Source of the DNA: Myxococcales bacterium | GTDB taxonomy: Bacteria; Myxococcota_A; Bradymonadia; UBA7976; UBA1532 | Length of the DNA stretch: 64,000 nt | Assembly: GCA_020633435.1 (NCBI GenBank) | Contig: JACKDP010000003.1 | Location: 248,001-312,000, forward strand | Direction of reading: 5' to 3' | The notes under the pieces: model-generated | Seen by the model: only the letters and a program-made list of their open reading frames with translations | Told to the model about the DNA's origin: nothing | Database searches by the model: none | Shown: positions 1-9,530 of the stretch, one piece after another | How positions within the stretch are numbered: the stretch's first letter is position 1 | How the letters are laid out: the number at the start of each line of letters is the position of its first letter | Made by a program: the position numbers and the translations under genes

Positions 1-14
1 CTGGTGTCGGTCAT
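1..14 (-). CDS. Start of a divergent gene cut by the window edge
   Basis: Reading the minus strand, an ATG at 14-12 is preceded by AGGAGG with a five-base spacer, a near ideal ribosome binding site. Only four codons (Met-Thr-Asp-Thr) lie inside the window, so nothing can be said about function. The arrangement implies a divergent promoter region between it and the FHA-GGDEF gene starting at 150. Confidence 0.45.
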
Positions 15-149
15 GGCGACCTCCTGGGCAGGGGTGGCGGGCCCGCGCGACCCCGGGTGCGGGTCGAGACGGGGATGCCGGGCCGGGTGCAAACGTCGCC
101 ACGTCACCGTGGCCTGGAACCTGGGCGGAAGCGGCGGTACCCTCGCCGC

Positions 150-1031
150 ATGCGCGCGACGGATACCATCATCGTCAAGCAGGGCACCGGCGGGAAGGAC
201 CAGCCGCGCGGGGAGATCCTCGTGACGATCTACGGGGCCAACATCGGCCGCAAGGTCGACCTGGATCCCTTCCGCCCCGCCGGCACCATCATCGGCCGGG
301 ACGTCGACGCCGACATCGTGGCCGACGACGAGAGCGTGTCGCGGCGCCACTGCCGGCTGCTCGCCACCACCGAGGGCTGGGTCATCGAGGACCTGAAGAG
401 CACCAACGGCACCTGGGTGGCGGGCCAGCAGACGAGCCGCACCCTGCTCTGCGATGGCGACCTCATCAAGGTCGGCAGCACCATCTACAAGTTCCTGTCC
501 AACGCGAACGTCGAGGCCGCCTACCACGAAGAGATCTACCGGATGGCCATCTATGACGGCCTCACGCAGATCCACAACCGGCGGTACTTCGAGGAGTTCA
601 CGGACCGCGAGATCATCCGCGCTCAGCGCCACGACCGCCCGCTGTCGCTCCTCATCTTCGATGTGGACCACTTCAAGCACATCAACGATGGCTTCGGTCA
701 CCTGTCCGGCGACCACGTGCTGCGCACGATGGCGTCGCTGGTGCGCAGCCGGGTGCGGCGCGACGAGCTCTTCGCGCGCTACGCCGGCGACGAATTCGTG
801 GTGGTGCTGCCCGAGACGGACTCGGGGCACGCGCTCGAGTTCGCCGAGACGCTGCGCAGCCTGGTGGCCCAGACGGAGTTCGTCTTCGACGCCCAGCGCC
901 TGCCGGTGACCATCAGCGTGGGCGTGGGCGGGTGGTCGCGCGAGATGGACAGCCCCGAGCAGCTCGTGGGCGCCGCGGACCAGGCCCTCTACCGGGCGAA
1001 GGAGGCCGGGCGCAACCGGGCCAGCGTGTGA
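150..1031 (+). CDS. FHA-GGDEF diguanylate cyclase-like protein
   Basis: A 293-residue cytoplasmic signalling protein. Residues about 22-115 form an FHA phosphothreonine-binding domain (GRDVDAD, SRRH, STNGTW motifs) and about 135-290 a GGDEF domain. The signature is AGDEF at 212-216, a variant known in active enzymes. The I-site position four to one residues before the Y-preceded loop reads R203-R-D-E206 (RxxE), not RxxD, so product inhibition may be weak. No membrane segment is seen. The likely role is cyclic-di-GMP synthesis in response to a phosphorylated partner, as in FHA-GGDEF proteins linked to Ser/Thr kinases; a kinase gene lies at 5388. The ATG at 150 is preferred because FHA homology begins soon after it; an upstream in-frame ATG at 57 would add 31 non-conserved residues. 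The stop overlaps the next gene's GTG (GTGA). Confidence 0.93.
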   Translation: MRATDTIIVKQGTGGKDQPRGEILVTIYGANIGRKVDLDPFRPAGTIIGRDVDADIVADDESVSRRHCRLLATTEGWVIEDLKSTNGTWVAGQQTSRTLLCDGDLIKVGSTIYKFLSNANVEAAYHEEIYRMAIYDGLTQIHNRRYFEEFTDREIIRAQRHDRPLSLLIFDVDHFKHINDGFGHLSGDHVLRTMASLVRSRVRRDELFARYAGDEFVVVLPETDSGHALEFAETLRSLVAQTEFVFDAQRLPVTISVGVGGWSREMDSPEQLVGAADQALYRAKEAGRNRASV

Positions 1032-3218
1032 CGCGCCTCCCGGCCGGCTGCTGGCTCGTCCTGGCCCTCTGCTTCGGCGGCTGCGGCGACGATCTGCGCC
1101 TCGGCCTCTCGGGCTGCAGCCCCGGCGAGCCCTTCCCCGCCACCCCCGAGAACACCGTCGCCGCCGGCGCCCACGTCACCGTCACGGCCGCAGGCACCGA
1201 CTTCCTGCTCGCCCAGCGCGAGCTGCTGGCGGGCCTGCTGCTGGACGTCGGCCCCGATGGCTGGGTCCGGCTGCCTCTGCCCACCTTCGACTTCGGCAGC
1301 AACGGCGGCCTGGGCGTGGGCGTGCGCGACCTCGTGGCCGCCTTCGACCTGCGCACCGTCGATCTGCGGCTCGCCTTCCTGGCCGACCCGACGCGCCTGC
1401 GCATCGACATCCGCCGGGCCCGCATCCGGCTCGACGACGGGGTGGTCTGGGTCTCGGTCGGGGGCGACGCCGCCTGCCGCCTGGGCAACGGCCTCGACGC
1501 CGGCACCCCCCAGGCGGCCCTGCTGGACGCCGACTTCACCATCGACGTCACCCTCGGCGTCACCGAGGACGCCCGCCTCGACGTGCACGTGGACGTGCTG
1601 CCCTTCACCATCCACGGCCTCGACTTCGAGCTGCTCTACGACCCGAACCTGCCCGAGTGCGCCGACGGCAGCAGCTCGGCGGAGTGCCGCATCTCCTGCG
1701 GCGTCGGGGACGCGGCCGCCGAGATCGGCGAGGCGCTCTACGAAGCTTTCTCCATGCAGATCAATGGCTTGCTGGCGCCGGCCGTGCAGGTGATCGTGGA
1801 CGCCCTCGTGGGGCGCTTCACCCAGGACCCCCTGGCCATCGAGGGCAGCCTGCACCCGCGCGCCCTGGCGGGGCTGCTGCCCACGGCCACCGACGCCCAC
1901 CCGCTGCTGTTCAAGGCGGGGCCGAGCCCGGCGGGCATCACGCTGCGCAGCGCCGGGGCCGAGGGCGACGGCATCGGCCTCACCGCCGACATCGGCCTCG
2001 ACGCCCTCGACCACGCCTGCGTGCCGCCGGCGGACGCCCCGCCCGTGTTCGTCGCCGGGCCGCCGCCCGCGCTGACCGGCTACGACCACGCCGGCCTCGT
2101 CTACCACCTGGGCCTGGCCCTCTCCGACGCCGTCGTGAACCGCGCCGCCTGGACGGCCTACCGCGCCGGCGTGCTCTGCGCCGCCCTCGACAGCGCCCAG
2201 ATCGAAGCCCTGCTCGGCCAGCGCATCGACACCTCGACGCTGGCGCTGCTGCTGCCCGGCCTGGTGGAGCTGACGCTGGGGCCGCGGCCCATCCGCGTCG
2301 CCCTCGATCCGCGCTTCACCGCGGCCGATCTGCCCCTGGCCCGCTTCTTCCCGGTGCCCGATGACGGCGGCATCCCCCAGGCCGGCATCGCCCTGCGCCT
2401 GCCGCACCTGGGCCTGTCCTTCTACGGCCTCGTGGAGGAGCGCTGGTCGCGCCTCTTCGCCGCGGAGGTGACCGTCGCCGTCGAGCTGGTGGTGCAGGCG
2501 ACCCCCGACGACCGCCTGGTCATCACCGTGGGCCAGCCCGTCGTCGAGGATCTGCGCCAGACCTACAACGAGCTGCTCACCGGCGCGGACGTGCCGGCCC
2601 TGCTCGAGCTCATCAGCGACCTGCTCTCCTCGGCCCTGCTGCGCGACGGGCTGGCCTTCGATCTGGGGCTGGCCGGGCTCATCAGCCAGGTGACGGGGCT
2701 GCCCCTCGACGCCGACATCGCCGCCCTGCGCGTGGAGGGGGAACGCGAGGATTTCCTCAGTGTTCTCCTGTCGTTGCGCGGCGTGGGCGGGCAGGGGCTC
2801 GGCCCCGCCGTCGACACGACGGCCGCGGTGGTGGCGGTGGCGCCCGGGCGCGTCGAGCTGGCGGTGGCCGCCCCGGGCGCGGTGGCGGCGCGCTACCAGT
2901 GGCGCCTGGACGCGGGCCCCTGGCGGCCCCTCGCCCCCGCCGCGGGAGGCCGGCTGGTGGTGGAGAGCCCCGCCCTGCGCGTCCTCGGCCGCCACGCCAG
3001 CGCGGTGCGCGCCGTGGCCGAGGGCCAGTACCGCAGCCTCGATCCCGCCGGCCGAGGTCGAGGTGCAGGTGGCGCCGCCCGCGCCGCCCGCGCCGAGGCG
3101 GCAGCCAGCGGCAGCAGCTGCGCCCAGGCGCCCGGCGGCGGCGCCGGGGCCGCGCTGCTGCTGCTGCTGGTGGCCGGCCTGCGCCGCCGGGGCAGGCTCG
3201 CGCTGCTCAGGGCCCTGA
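1028..3218 (+). CDS. Secreted lipoprotein-like protein with MYXO-CTERM-type tail (C-terminus frameshifted)
   Basis: Translation probably starts at GTG 1028, overlapping the stop of the FHA-GGDEF gene. The N-terminus is a short hydrophobic signal with a lipobox-like FGGC. About 670 residues of unrecognised, Ala/Leu/Asp-rich sequence follow, then a Cys-containing segment, a hydrophobic stretch and Arg residues at about 3115-3195, the pattern of a MYXO-CTERM sorting tail (SSCAQAPGG ... ALLLLLVAG ... RRR). Just before the tail, a sensible Pro/Val/Glu linker (PAEVEVQVAPP) lies in another frame between about 3049 and 3099, which implies two compensating indels. No in-frame stop follows the tail: the frame stays open to 4891. 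I end the gene at the TGA at 3216-3218, which needs one shift. Function unknown; surface location inferred. Confidence 0.6.
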
Positions 3219-4891
3219 CGCTCGGGGCTGCGACGACAAGAACGCCGCCCAGGATCCGCCGTGCGACGTCTCGGCGGACTGCCCGGGGCCTGCTCTGCTT
3301 CGATGGCCGCTGCCGCCGCCCCCAGCCCTGCGCCGAGAGCGCCGACTGCTGCGCGGGGGCCGAGTGCCGCGGCGGGCAGTGCGTGGCCCGCGAGCCCGAC
3401 TGCGCCGTGGACGCCGACTGCGCCGATCCGAGCCGGGCCTGCGAGGCGGGCCAGTGCGTGCGGCTGCTCTGCGGCGCCGGCTGCCCGGCCGGGGCCGCCT
3501 GCCTGGGCGATCGCTGCCACCCGGAGCCCCCGTGCCGCGGCCAGTGCGCCGAGGGCGAGGTCTGCTTCGCGGCCCTCGACGTCTGCCGCGCCGCCCCCGC
3601 CGACTGCGCCCCCTGCCCGGCCGGCCAGGCCCGCGTCGCCGAGGCCGCCGACGTCGGCCCCCTGTGCGATCGCGACGCCGCCCGCTGCGCCTGCGTCGAC
3701 GCCCCGCCCCTCGTCCCCGCCGACTACGGGCGCCACGCCCGCATGATCGTCGCCGCCGACCGGGCCGAGTTCGCGGCCTGGGACGCCGACTTCGGCGACC
3801 TGGTCTACGTGACGGGGGTGGAGGACGGGGCGGTGCGGGTGGACTACCTGGACGGCGTGCCCCCCGGCCCCGTCCAGGCCGACCCGGCCGGCCCCCGCGG
3901 CGGCGTCACCGCCCCCGGCCCCGACCGCGGCCGCTACGTCGCCTTCGCCGTGGACGCCAAGGGCCGCCGGCACGCGGCCTACTACGACGCCGACGCCGGC
4001 GCCCTGCGCTACCGGCGCACCGACACCGAGGGGCGCTGGCTCCCGGCCACCGAGCTGGACGACGCCGGCGACGCAGGCCGCTACCCGGCGCTGGCGGTCG
4101 ACTTCGATGGCCGCCCGCACGTGCTCTACCACGTCGCCCGCGGCGACGAGGCGGGCGTCCGCTACGCCTACGGGGTCGACGGCGAGGCGGCCGCCGCGGA
4201 CGATTTTCGCTTTGAAGACGTGAGCTTCCGGCCCGCGGGCCCACCCCCGCCCGCGGGCATCGTGCCCCCCGCCCACGGGGTGAAGATCTGCCTGCACCTG
4301 GCCGACGACGGCGAGCTCTACGCCGCCTGGTACGACGGCGAGGAGCGCTGGCCCTACCTCGCGCGCGGCGGGCCGGCCGGCTTCCAGGTCGTCCGGCTGG
4401 AGGGCGCCCGCGGGGCGGACTGGCCCCCCGATCCCGGCGGCCGGTACGACCGGCTGGTGGAGCACGACCTGGGGCAGGCCTGCGACCTGGTGGACTGGCA
4501 GGGCACGCTCACCCTCGCCCTCGTCGACGCCACCACGGACGCCCTCGTGGCGTGGCGCGGCAGCTTCGGCGTCCCCGGCACCTTCGAGCTCGTGGATCCG
4601 GGCGGGGACGGCCTGCGCCGGCTGGTGGGCGCCGATCCCGCCATGGCGCGCACCGCCGCCGGGCTGCCCGTCGTGGCCTACCAGGACGCCACCGACAACG
4701 ACCTGCGCCTGGCCTGGCGCACGGACGCGGGCTGGGCCTACGAGACGGTCGCGAGCGCCGGGGCGCTGGGCTTCTACAACTCCCTGGTCGTGCGGGACGA
4801 CGAGCTCGTGCTCGGCACGCTGGAGCTGCGCACCACCGCCGGCGGCCGCGGCGCGCACCAGCTCCACGTCTTCCGCGTGGACGCGCCGTAG
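3171..4891 (+). CDS. Cys-rich lipoprotein with beta-propeller-like C-terminus (5' end frameshifted)
   Basis: The N-terminal signal is split over frames: LALLRALTLG in one frame runs into GCDDKNAAQDPPC in another, giving lipobox LGGC if one G is restored in the GGGG at 3224-3227. A second, opposite shift at the GGGG near 3283-3286 returns to the frame used to 4891 (CPG joined to LLCFDGRC). About 130 residues then carry dense Cys pairs of the CxxDADC/GQCV type found in myxobacterial surface lipoproteins. The C-terminal 380 or so residues have repeated blades (YVAFAVDAKGRRHAAYYD, YPALAVDFDGRPHVLYH) suggesting a beta-propeller. The exact start is uncertain (GTG 3171 fits). A gene caller will fuse it with the gene upstream, since one frame is open from 1028 to 4891. 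Confidence 0.6.
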
Positions 4892-5005
4892 CGGCTGGCG
4901 GGCCGCAACCACCCGAGGTAAAAAGGGAAACGCGGGCTCCGGCGTGGCGCCGGGCGCCGCGCCTCCCCCTTCGCCGTGGGCCCACGCCCCGGGTGGAGTG
5001 CCGCC

Positions 5006-5363
5006 ATGTGGTGGAAGATCCTGTCCCTCAGCCTTGGCCTGACCACCTTCGCCGTCGCCCAGGAGGATCCCGAGGATCCGCCGGAGGCCCCGGAGCCGGC
5101 CGAGCCGCCGCCCGCGCCCGAGCCGCCCGCGCCCGAGCCCCGCCGCGCCCGAGCCCCCGCCCGCGCCCGAGCCGCCGCCCGCCCGAGCCCCGCCTGCGCC
5201 CGAGCCCCCGCCCGCGCAGCCCGCCGGAGGCGCGTGCCCCGAGGGTCAGATCTGCTGCAACGTCTACGACACCAACCCCTCGGAGGGCCGCAAGAGCTGC
5301 ATGGCGGCCAGCGACTGCGACGGCATCGGCAAGGACATCGTCCCCGACGTCTTCTGCAAGTAG
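5006..5363 (+). CDS. Small secreted Pro/Ala/Glu-rich protein with Cys-rich C-terminus, frameshifted
   Basis: ATG 5006 opens a clear signal peptide (MWWKILSLSLGLTTFAVA, cleavage before QE). An acidic proline repeat region (PAPEPP units) follows. At the CCCC at 5138-5141 the frame must drop one base; the new frame continues the same PAPEPPPAPEPP pattern and ends with a sensible Cys-rich tail (GGACPEGQICCNVYD ... SDCDGIGKD ... VFCK) at TAG 5361-5363. Corrected length is about 118 residues with six Cys in the last 45. The homopolymer position favours a one-base insertion error, but slippage in the cell cannot be excluded. Function unknown; a disulphide-stabilised secreted or envelope protein is inferred. 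Confidence 0.6.
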
Positions 5364-5387
5364 CCGCCCCTTGATCCCGGTGGATCG

Positions 5388-6581
5388 ATGGCCCAGGCTC
5401 AGGCCATGACCACGCAGGCCCCCATCCCCCTCGGCCGGTTCCAGCTCTTCAAGCTCTTGAAGAAGGGCGGCATGGCGCGGGTGTTCCTCGCCGTCGATCC
5501 CGCCGCCCCCGACGAGGTGCTGGCCATCAAGACGCTGCTGCCCGAGCTGGCGGGCAAGCGCAGCTACCGCGAGATGTTCCAGAGCGAGGCCGAGGTGGGC
5601 CTGCACCTGCGCCACCCGGGCATCGCGCGGACCGTGGAGCACGGCGAGGACCGCAAGACCCCGTGGATCGCCATGGAGTACGTCTTCGGCCTGGATCTGT
5701 CGTCGGTGCTGCGGCGGCTGCGGCAGAAGGGCCGCGTGATGCCCCCGGGGCTGGCGGTGGCGACGGCCCTCGACGTGGCGCGGGCGCTGGCCTACGCGCA
5801 CGCGCTCACCGATGACGCCGGCCAGCCCCTCGACATCGTGAACCGCGACGTGAGCCCCGGGAACATCATGGTGGCCTTCGACGGCACCGTGAAGCTCATC
5901 GACTTCGGCATCGCCCAGACCACCATCGACGTGAAGAGCCAGATCGGGGCGATCAAGGGGAAGATCAGCTACATGGCCCCCGAGCAGGTGCGCGGCCTGC
6001 CCGTCGATCACCGCGTCGACGTCTTCTCCCTGGGCACCGTGCTCTACGAGATGCTGACCGGGGTGCAGGTCTTCCGCGACGAGGGGGACTTCGCGACGAT
6101 GGAGAAGGTGCGGCGGGCCGAGGCGCCCCCGCCCTCCACCCACACCCCCGCGGTGGACGCCCTGCTGGATGGCATCGTGGCCCGGGCGCTCGCGCGGGAG
6201 GCCAGCGACCGCTACCCCTCCGCCGACGCCATGGCCGCCTCGCTGAAGACGTGGCTCGACCGGCACGGGGGCGAGGCCGAGCGCGTCGCCGAGCGGCAGG
6301 TCTTCATGGCCACCCTCTTCGCCGGGCAGCAGGCCACCATGGAGGCCGACATCGCCGCCGCCATGACGGGGGTGATGGCCGACTTCGAGGCCGAGGACTC
6401 GAAGGGGCCGGCGCGCTTCATCAGCGAGGCGGCCCTGGACGATCTGCTGGCCGCCGAGGGCCGACCCGACGAGGGGCCCCAGCCCGGGGACGGCCGGCCC
6501 CGCTCGGTGGGCCTGCTGCTGGGCGTCGTGGCCGCCGTCGTCGCGGCCGCCCTGGGCGCCTGGCTGGCGCTGCGGGGCTGA
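5388..6581 (+). CDS. Eukaryotic-type Ser/Thr protein kinase with C-terminal membrane anchor
   Basis: A 397-residue protein with a kinase domain at about residues 16-290. Seen are the glycine loop (LLKKGGMARVFLA), the VAIK-type Lys (VLAIKTLL), a catalytic loop NRDVSPGN, DFG (LIDFGIAQ) and APE (YMAPEQVRG). The loop has Asn for the usual His and Ser for the usual Lys; VSP loops are common in myxobacterial kinases, the Asn is less so. A roughly 100-residue linker follows, and one hydrophobic helix (VGLLLGVVAAVVAAALGAWL) ends three residues before the stop. There is no PASTA or other outer domain, so the kinase is tail-anchored and faces the cytoplasm. A second ATG at 5406 is possible. The gene converges on the next one with a one-base gap. 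Confidence 0.93.
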   Translation: MAQAQAMTTQAPIPLGRFQLFKLLKKGGMARVFLAVDPAAPDEVLAIKTLLPELAGKRSYREMFQSEAEVGLHLRHPGIARTVEHGEDRKTPWIAMEYVFGLDLSSVLRRLRQKGRVMPPGLAVATALDVARALAYAHALTDDAGQPLDIVNRDVSPGNIMVAFDGTVKLIDFGIAQTTIDVKSQIGAIKGKISYMAPEQVRGLPVDHRVDVFSLGTVLYEMLTGVQVFRDEGDFATMEKVRRAEAPPPSTHTPAVDALLDGIVARALAREASDRYPSADAMAASLKTWLDRHGGEAERVAERQVFMATLFAGQQATMEADIAAAMTGVMADFEAEDSKGPARFISEAALDDLLAAEGRPDEGPQPGDGRPRSVGLLLGVVAAVVAAALGAWLALRG

Positions 6582-6582
6582 C

Positions 6583-9432
6583 CTACTCGGCGGGCGGCTC
6601 GAAGCGCACCGCGAAGTCGACGCGCTCGGGCAGGGTGTCGGGGGTGTAGCCCAGCAGGCTCGCCACCAGGCGCCGCGCGCCGTCGGGCTCGAAGCCGCCC
6701 ACCCCCACGAGCGCGTCGATGACGTCGTCGATGGCCAGCGCCCCGGCGACGCGGACGGGGCCGGGCGCCGAGACGACGGCGTCCTCCACCGTGATGCGCG
6801 CGAGCACCCGGCCATCGCCCCGGTTGAAGAGGGGCACCGCCAGCCGCGCGGGGGCGCTTGTGGGCACCTCGGCGGCGGCGTCGCGGGGGAGCGCGGCCCA
6901 GTCGCCCACCGCCACGCCCACGTCGGCGGCCGGCGCGAAGCCGATCACCACGCGCTCTGCGTCCACCGTCCCCACGACCACGGCCGGCAAAAGCCCAGCG
7001 ATGATCTGCACTTGCGGGGGATCCTCCACCACGGCGTCGGGGCCGGCGCGGGCCGCGTCGGCCAGGGCCGCCACGTCGAGGGCCACGTCCAGCCCGCTGG
7101 GGGCGGTCACCCGCACGGTGTAGAGGCCCGGCTCGGCGTAGACGTGCTCGACCTCGCTGGCCGGCGGCAGGGCCACGCCGTCCCCCGCGTCGATGGCCAG
7201 GCCGGGCAGGCCGGGCGCCGCCAGCCGCAGCACCAGCGGCTCGCCCGGGCCGAGGACGGCGGTGGCCACCTCGACGTCGGCCTCCGTGCCGGCGAAGGCC
7301 TCGACGGCCAGCTCATCGATGCGGCGGTAGTAGTACGCCTGATGCGTCCGCCCCAGGTAGCGGTAGGGGTAGATGGTCCAGTTCTCGTCCTGATCCAGCG
7401 TGGGCCCGCCGCCCGTGGCGCGCGCGAGGGGCCGATAGCGATAGCCCGCCTCGCGCCGGGCGATGACGCCCTGGACGAGCTCGGTGGTGGCCAGCGCGGC
7501 GTCGAGCAGGGCCTCGGCCCGGGCCTGCAGCGCGGCGTCGCCCGTGAGGCGGGCCTCGCGGCGCGAGACCAGGGCGTCGTAGGCCGCGATCTGGTGGGCG
7601 AGGCGCAGCGTGTTGGCCTCGACGCCGTCGGCGACCTCGGCGAACCAGGGGCGGCCCCGCTCGGGCACCTGCGCGGCGGCGTCTTCCAGCCGGCCGACGA
7701 GGGCGTAGTGCGCGTCCAGGCTCGTCCGCAGCGGGGCCAGGATCTCCTGTCGCCACGCGGAGATGCGCGCGAGGTCCCAGCGCGCGATGTCGGCGGGGGC
7801 GGGTGGCAGCGGGTGGAAGACGACGCCCACGGCCGCGGCCGCCTCCGTCTCGGGGTCGGTGCCCACCAGGTAGGCCAGCAGCTCGGCCCGCGTGAACAGG
7901 GGCACCTGCAGGGCGACCTGGGCCTCCAGCACGGCCTGCACCTCGGCGGCCGCCGGGCCCATGGGCGAGGTCAGATCGGCCAGGCAGGCGTGCCAGTCGT
8001 AGGCCAGGTCGGCCGCCATCCGGTAGCTGCAGTACTCGTTCTGCCAGTAGCCCCACTCGTGCCCGGTGCCGAAGACGCGGTGGCCGGTGAGCTTGCCCTC
8101 GAGCATATGGGCGATGAGGCCGAGGTCGCGGCTGCGCGCCTCGATGGTGATGGGCAGGTACAGGGGCACGGCGATGTCGAACGTCAGCCACCACGCCGCC
8201 TCGGGGAAGTACTCGATCTCGCGCTTCGTGTGCTCCCGCTCCATGAAGTCGTACAGGAAGTGGAAGTCGGCGTTGCCGTAGACCGGGGCCGGGCGCTCCA
8301 GGTCGTAGAACATCAGGGTGTGGACCTTGACGCCCAGGTTCTCGGGGGCGAACTGCGGCAGGTCGTAGTAGCGCACCCCGTAGTGGGGCGTCGGCGGCCC
8401 CGCGGTGCCGTGGTTCGTCGCAAACAGCTTTGTTTCCGGGTACTTGTCGCGGAAGTAGTCGGCGATGAAGGTGAGCTGCCGCACGACGGTGCGGTCGTCC
8501 TCCTCGGTGAACTCGCTGGGGTTGAACGTGAAGCTGAAGACGTCGGGCCGGCGCTCGGGATCGCCCATGCGGGCGTCGATGGCCTCGGCGAGCTGGACCT
8601 CGTCGCTGCGGGGATCGTCGGGATCGAGCAGGCCCGACGCGCCCTGCTGCTGGTTGTACAGGCTGAAGCCGCTGCTCAGGGGGAAGCCCCGGTGGGGGCC
8701 GTAGTCCTGCAGCGGCGTGCCGTCGAGGCCGGCGAGGCCGTCGCTGGCGAAGTTGCGCACGCCCCAGTCGATGTAGCGCCGCACCTCCTCCAGGTACTCG
8801 AGCCGGCCGGCGCGCAGGGGATCGCCCAGCTCCAGGGGGTGGGTCAGGTGCAGGCTGACGCTGCGGCGCTCGAAGGCCGGCGTGTGCGTCCGGTCCCAGG
8901 GGGGATCCGACCAGGCCGGCGCGGGCGGCACATAGGTCTGCTCGGGGTGGAAGAAGCGGACGCCCAGGTGGTGCAGCCAGGCGTAGGCCGCGTACTGCCG
9001 GCCCAGCAGGCCGCCGCCGCCGAGCAGGACGACGCGGCCGCCGGCGCAGGCGACCTCCTGCACCCGCCACGTCTGGTCGGTGACGGCGGTGTCGGGGGGG
9101 AAGACGGCCTGGCCGAGCCCATCGCCCACGAGGGCCACGACGCCCTCGCCGGCGGCGCAGGCCACCGGGCCCGCCGCGGTGCGTTCCCGGACGTCCAGGC
9201 CCAGCTCGCCCAGGTACCGCGCGACGTCGCTGGCCGCCCAGCGCACCGGCGGCGGCGCCTCCGCGCTGACCCGGACGGTCCACCGCGTCGGCGGGGGCGG
9301 CTGCGCGGGCGGGCCGGCGTCGGGTGCCTCGGGCCGGACGATGGGCTTCGTCGGCAGCGCGGGGGCCTCCTCCGCGGCGTCACACCCCGGCAGGACCGCG
9401 AAAAGCAAAGGGAAAAGCAGCAGCGCGCGCAT
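6583..9432 (-). CDS. DUF4838 / alpha-glucuronidase-like lipoprotein with PKD-like domain
   Basis: A 949-residue exported lipoprotein: signal MRALLLFPLLFAVLPGC ending in a lipobox, then a short Pro/Ala linker. Residues about 45-190 resemble the N-terminal fold of GH67 alpha-glucuronidases and DUF4838 proteins (GRQYAAYAWLHHLGVRFFHP). The middle part has the long catalytic-type region of DUF4838 (conserved aromatic and His residues such as KLFATNHGT and GTGHEWGYWQNEY). Near residue 800 a PKD-like element (DAGDGV ... EHVYAEPGLYTVRVT) is visible. By family it may act on or bind polysaccharide outside the inner membrane, but no activity can be assigned. The start is chosen because the upstream in-frame TTG/GTG choices would put 18 unlikely residues before the signal. 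No strong Shine-Dalgarno is seen. Confidence 0.82.
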   Translation of the reverse strand: MRALLLFPLLFAVLPGCDAAEEAPALPTKPIVRPEAPDAGPPAQPPPPTRWTVRVSAEAPPPVRWAASDVARYLGELGLDVRERTAAGPVACAAGEGVVALVGDGLGQAVFPPDTAVTDQTWRVQEVACAGGRVVLLGGGGLLGRQYAAYAWLHHLGVRFFHPEQTYVPPAPAWSDPPWDRTHTPAFERRSVSLHLTHPLELGDPLRAGRLEYLEEVRRYIDWGVRNFASDGLAGLDGTPLQDYGPHRGFPLSSGFSLYNQQQGASGLLDPDDPRSDEVQLAEAIDARMGDPERRPDVFSFTFNPSEFTEEDDRTVVRQLTFIADYFRDKYPETKLFATNHGTAGPPTPHYGVRYYDLPQFAPENLGVKVHTLMFYDLERPAPVYGNADFHFLYDFMEREHTKREIEYFPEAAWWLTFDIAVPLYLPITIEARSRDLGLIAHMLEGKLTGHRVFGTGHEWGYWQNEYCSYRMAADLAYDWHACLADLTSPMGPAAAEVQAVLEAQVALQVPLFTRAELLAYLVGTDPETEAAAAVGVVFHPLPPAPADIARWDLARISAWRQEILAPLRTSLDAHYALVGRLEDAAAQVPERGRPWFAEVADGVEANTLRLAHQIAAYDALVSRREARLTGDAALQARAEALLDAALATTELVQGVIARREAGYRYRPLARATGGGPTLDQDENWTIYPYRYLGRTHQAYYYRRIDELAVEAFAGTEADVEVATAVLGPGEPLVLRLAAPGLPGLAIDAGDGVALPPASEVEHVYAEPGLYTVRVTAPSGLDVALDVAALADAARAGPDAVVEDPPQVQIIAGLLPAVVVGTVDAERVVIGFAPAADVGVAVGDWAALPRDAAAEVPTSAPARLAVPLFNRGDGRVLARITVEDAVVSAPGPVRVAGALAIDDVIDALVGVGGFEPDGARRLVASLLGYTPDTLPERVDFAVRFEPPAE

Positions 9433-9460
9433 GGCGGGAGGATAGCACGGCACACGAATC

Positions 9461-9489
9461 TTGACCTGAGCGGCGAACCGTACCATTCC
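9461..9489 (+). promoter_or_regulatory. Possible sigma-70-like promoter for the gene at 9531
   Basis: TTGACC at 9461-9466 matches five of six bases of the -35 consensus. Seventeen bases later is CATTCC, a poor -10. The site lies in the 98-bp divergent gap and would give a leader of about 35 nt. Only the -35 part is persuasive. Confidence 0.3.
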
Positions 9490-9530
9490 CTAGCGGGATC
9501 ATCGGGAGCACCGAGGGAGAAGGAGCCGTC

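Noticed and set aside
989..4912. A very long open frame on the minus strand across the 1-5 kb genes
   Set aside because: It is antisense to genes with signal peptides and Cys motifs and its protein is Gly/Ala/Arg/His-rich without domains; such mirror frames arise from high GC.
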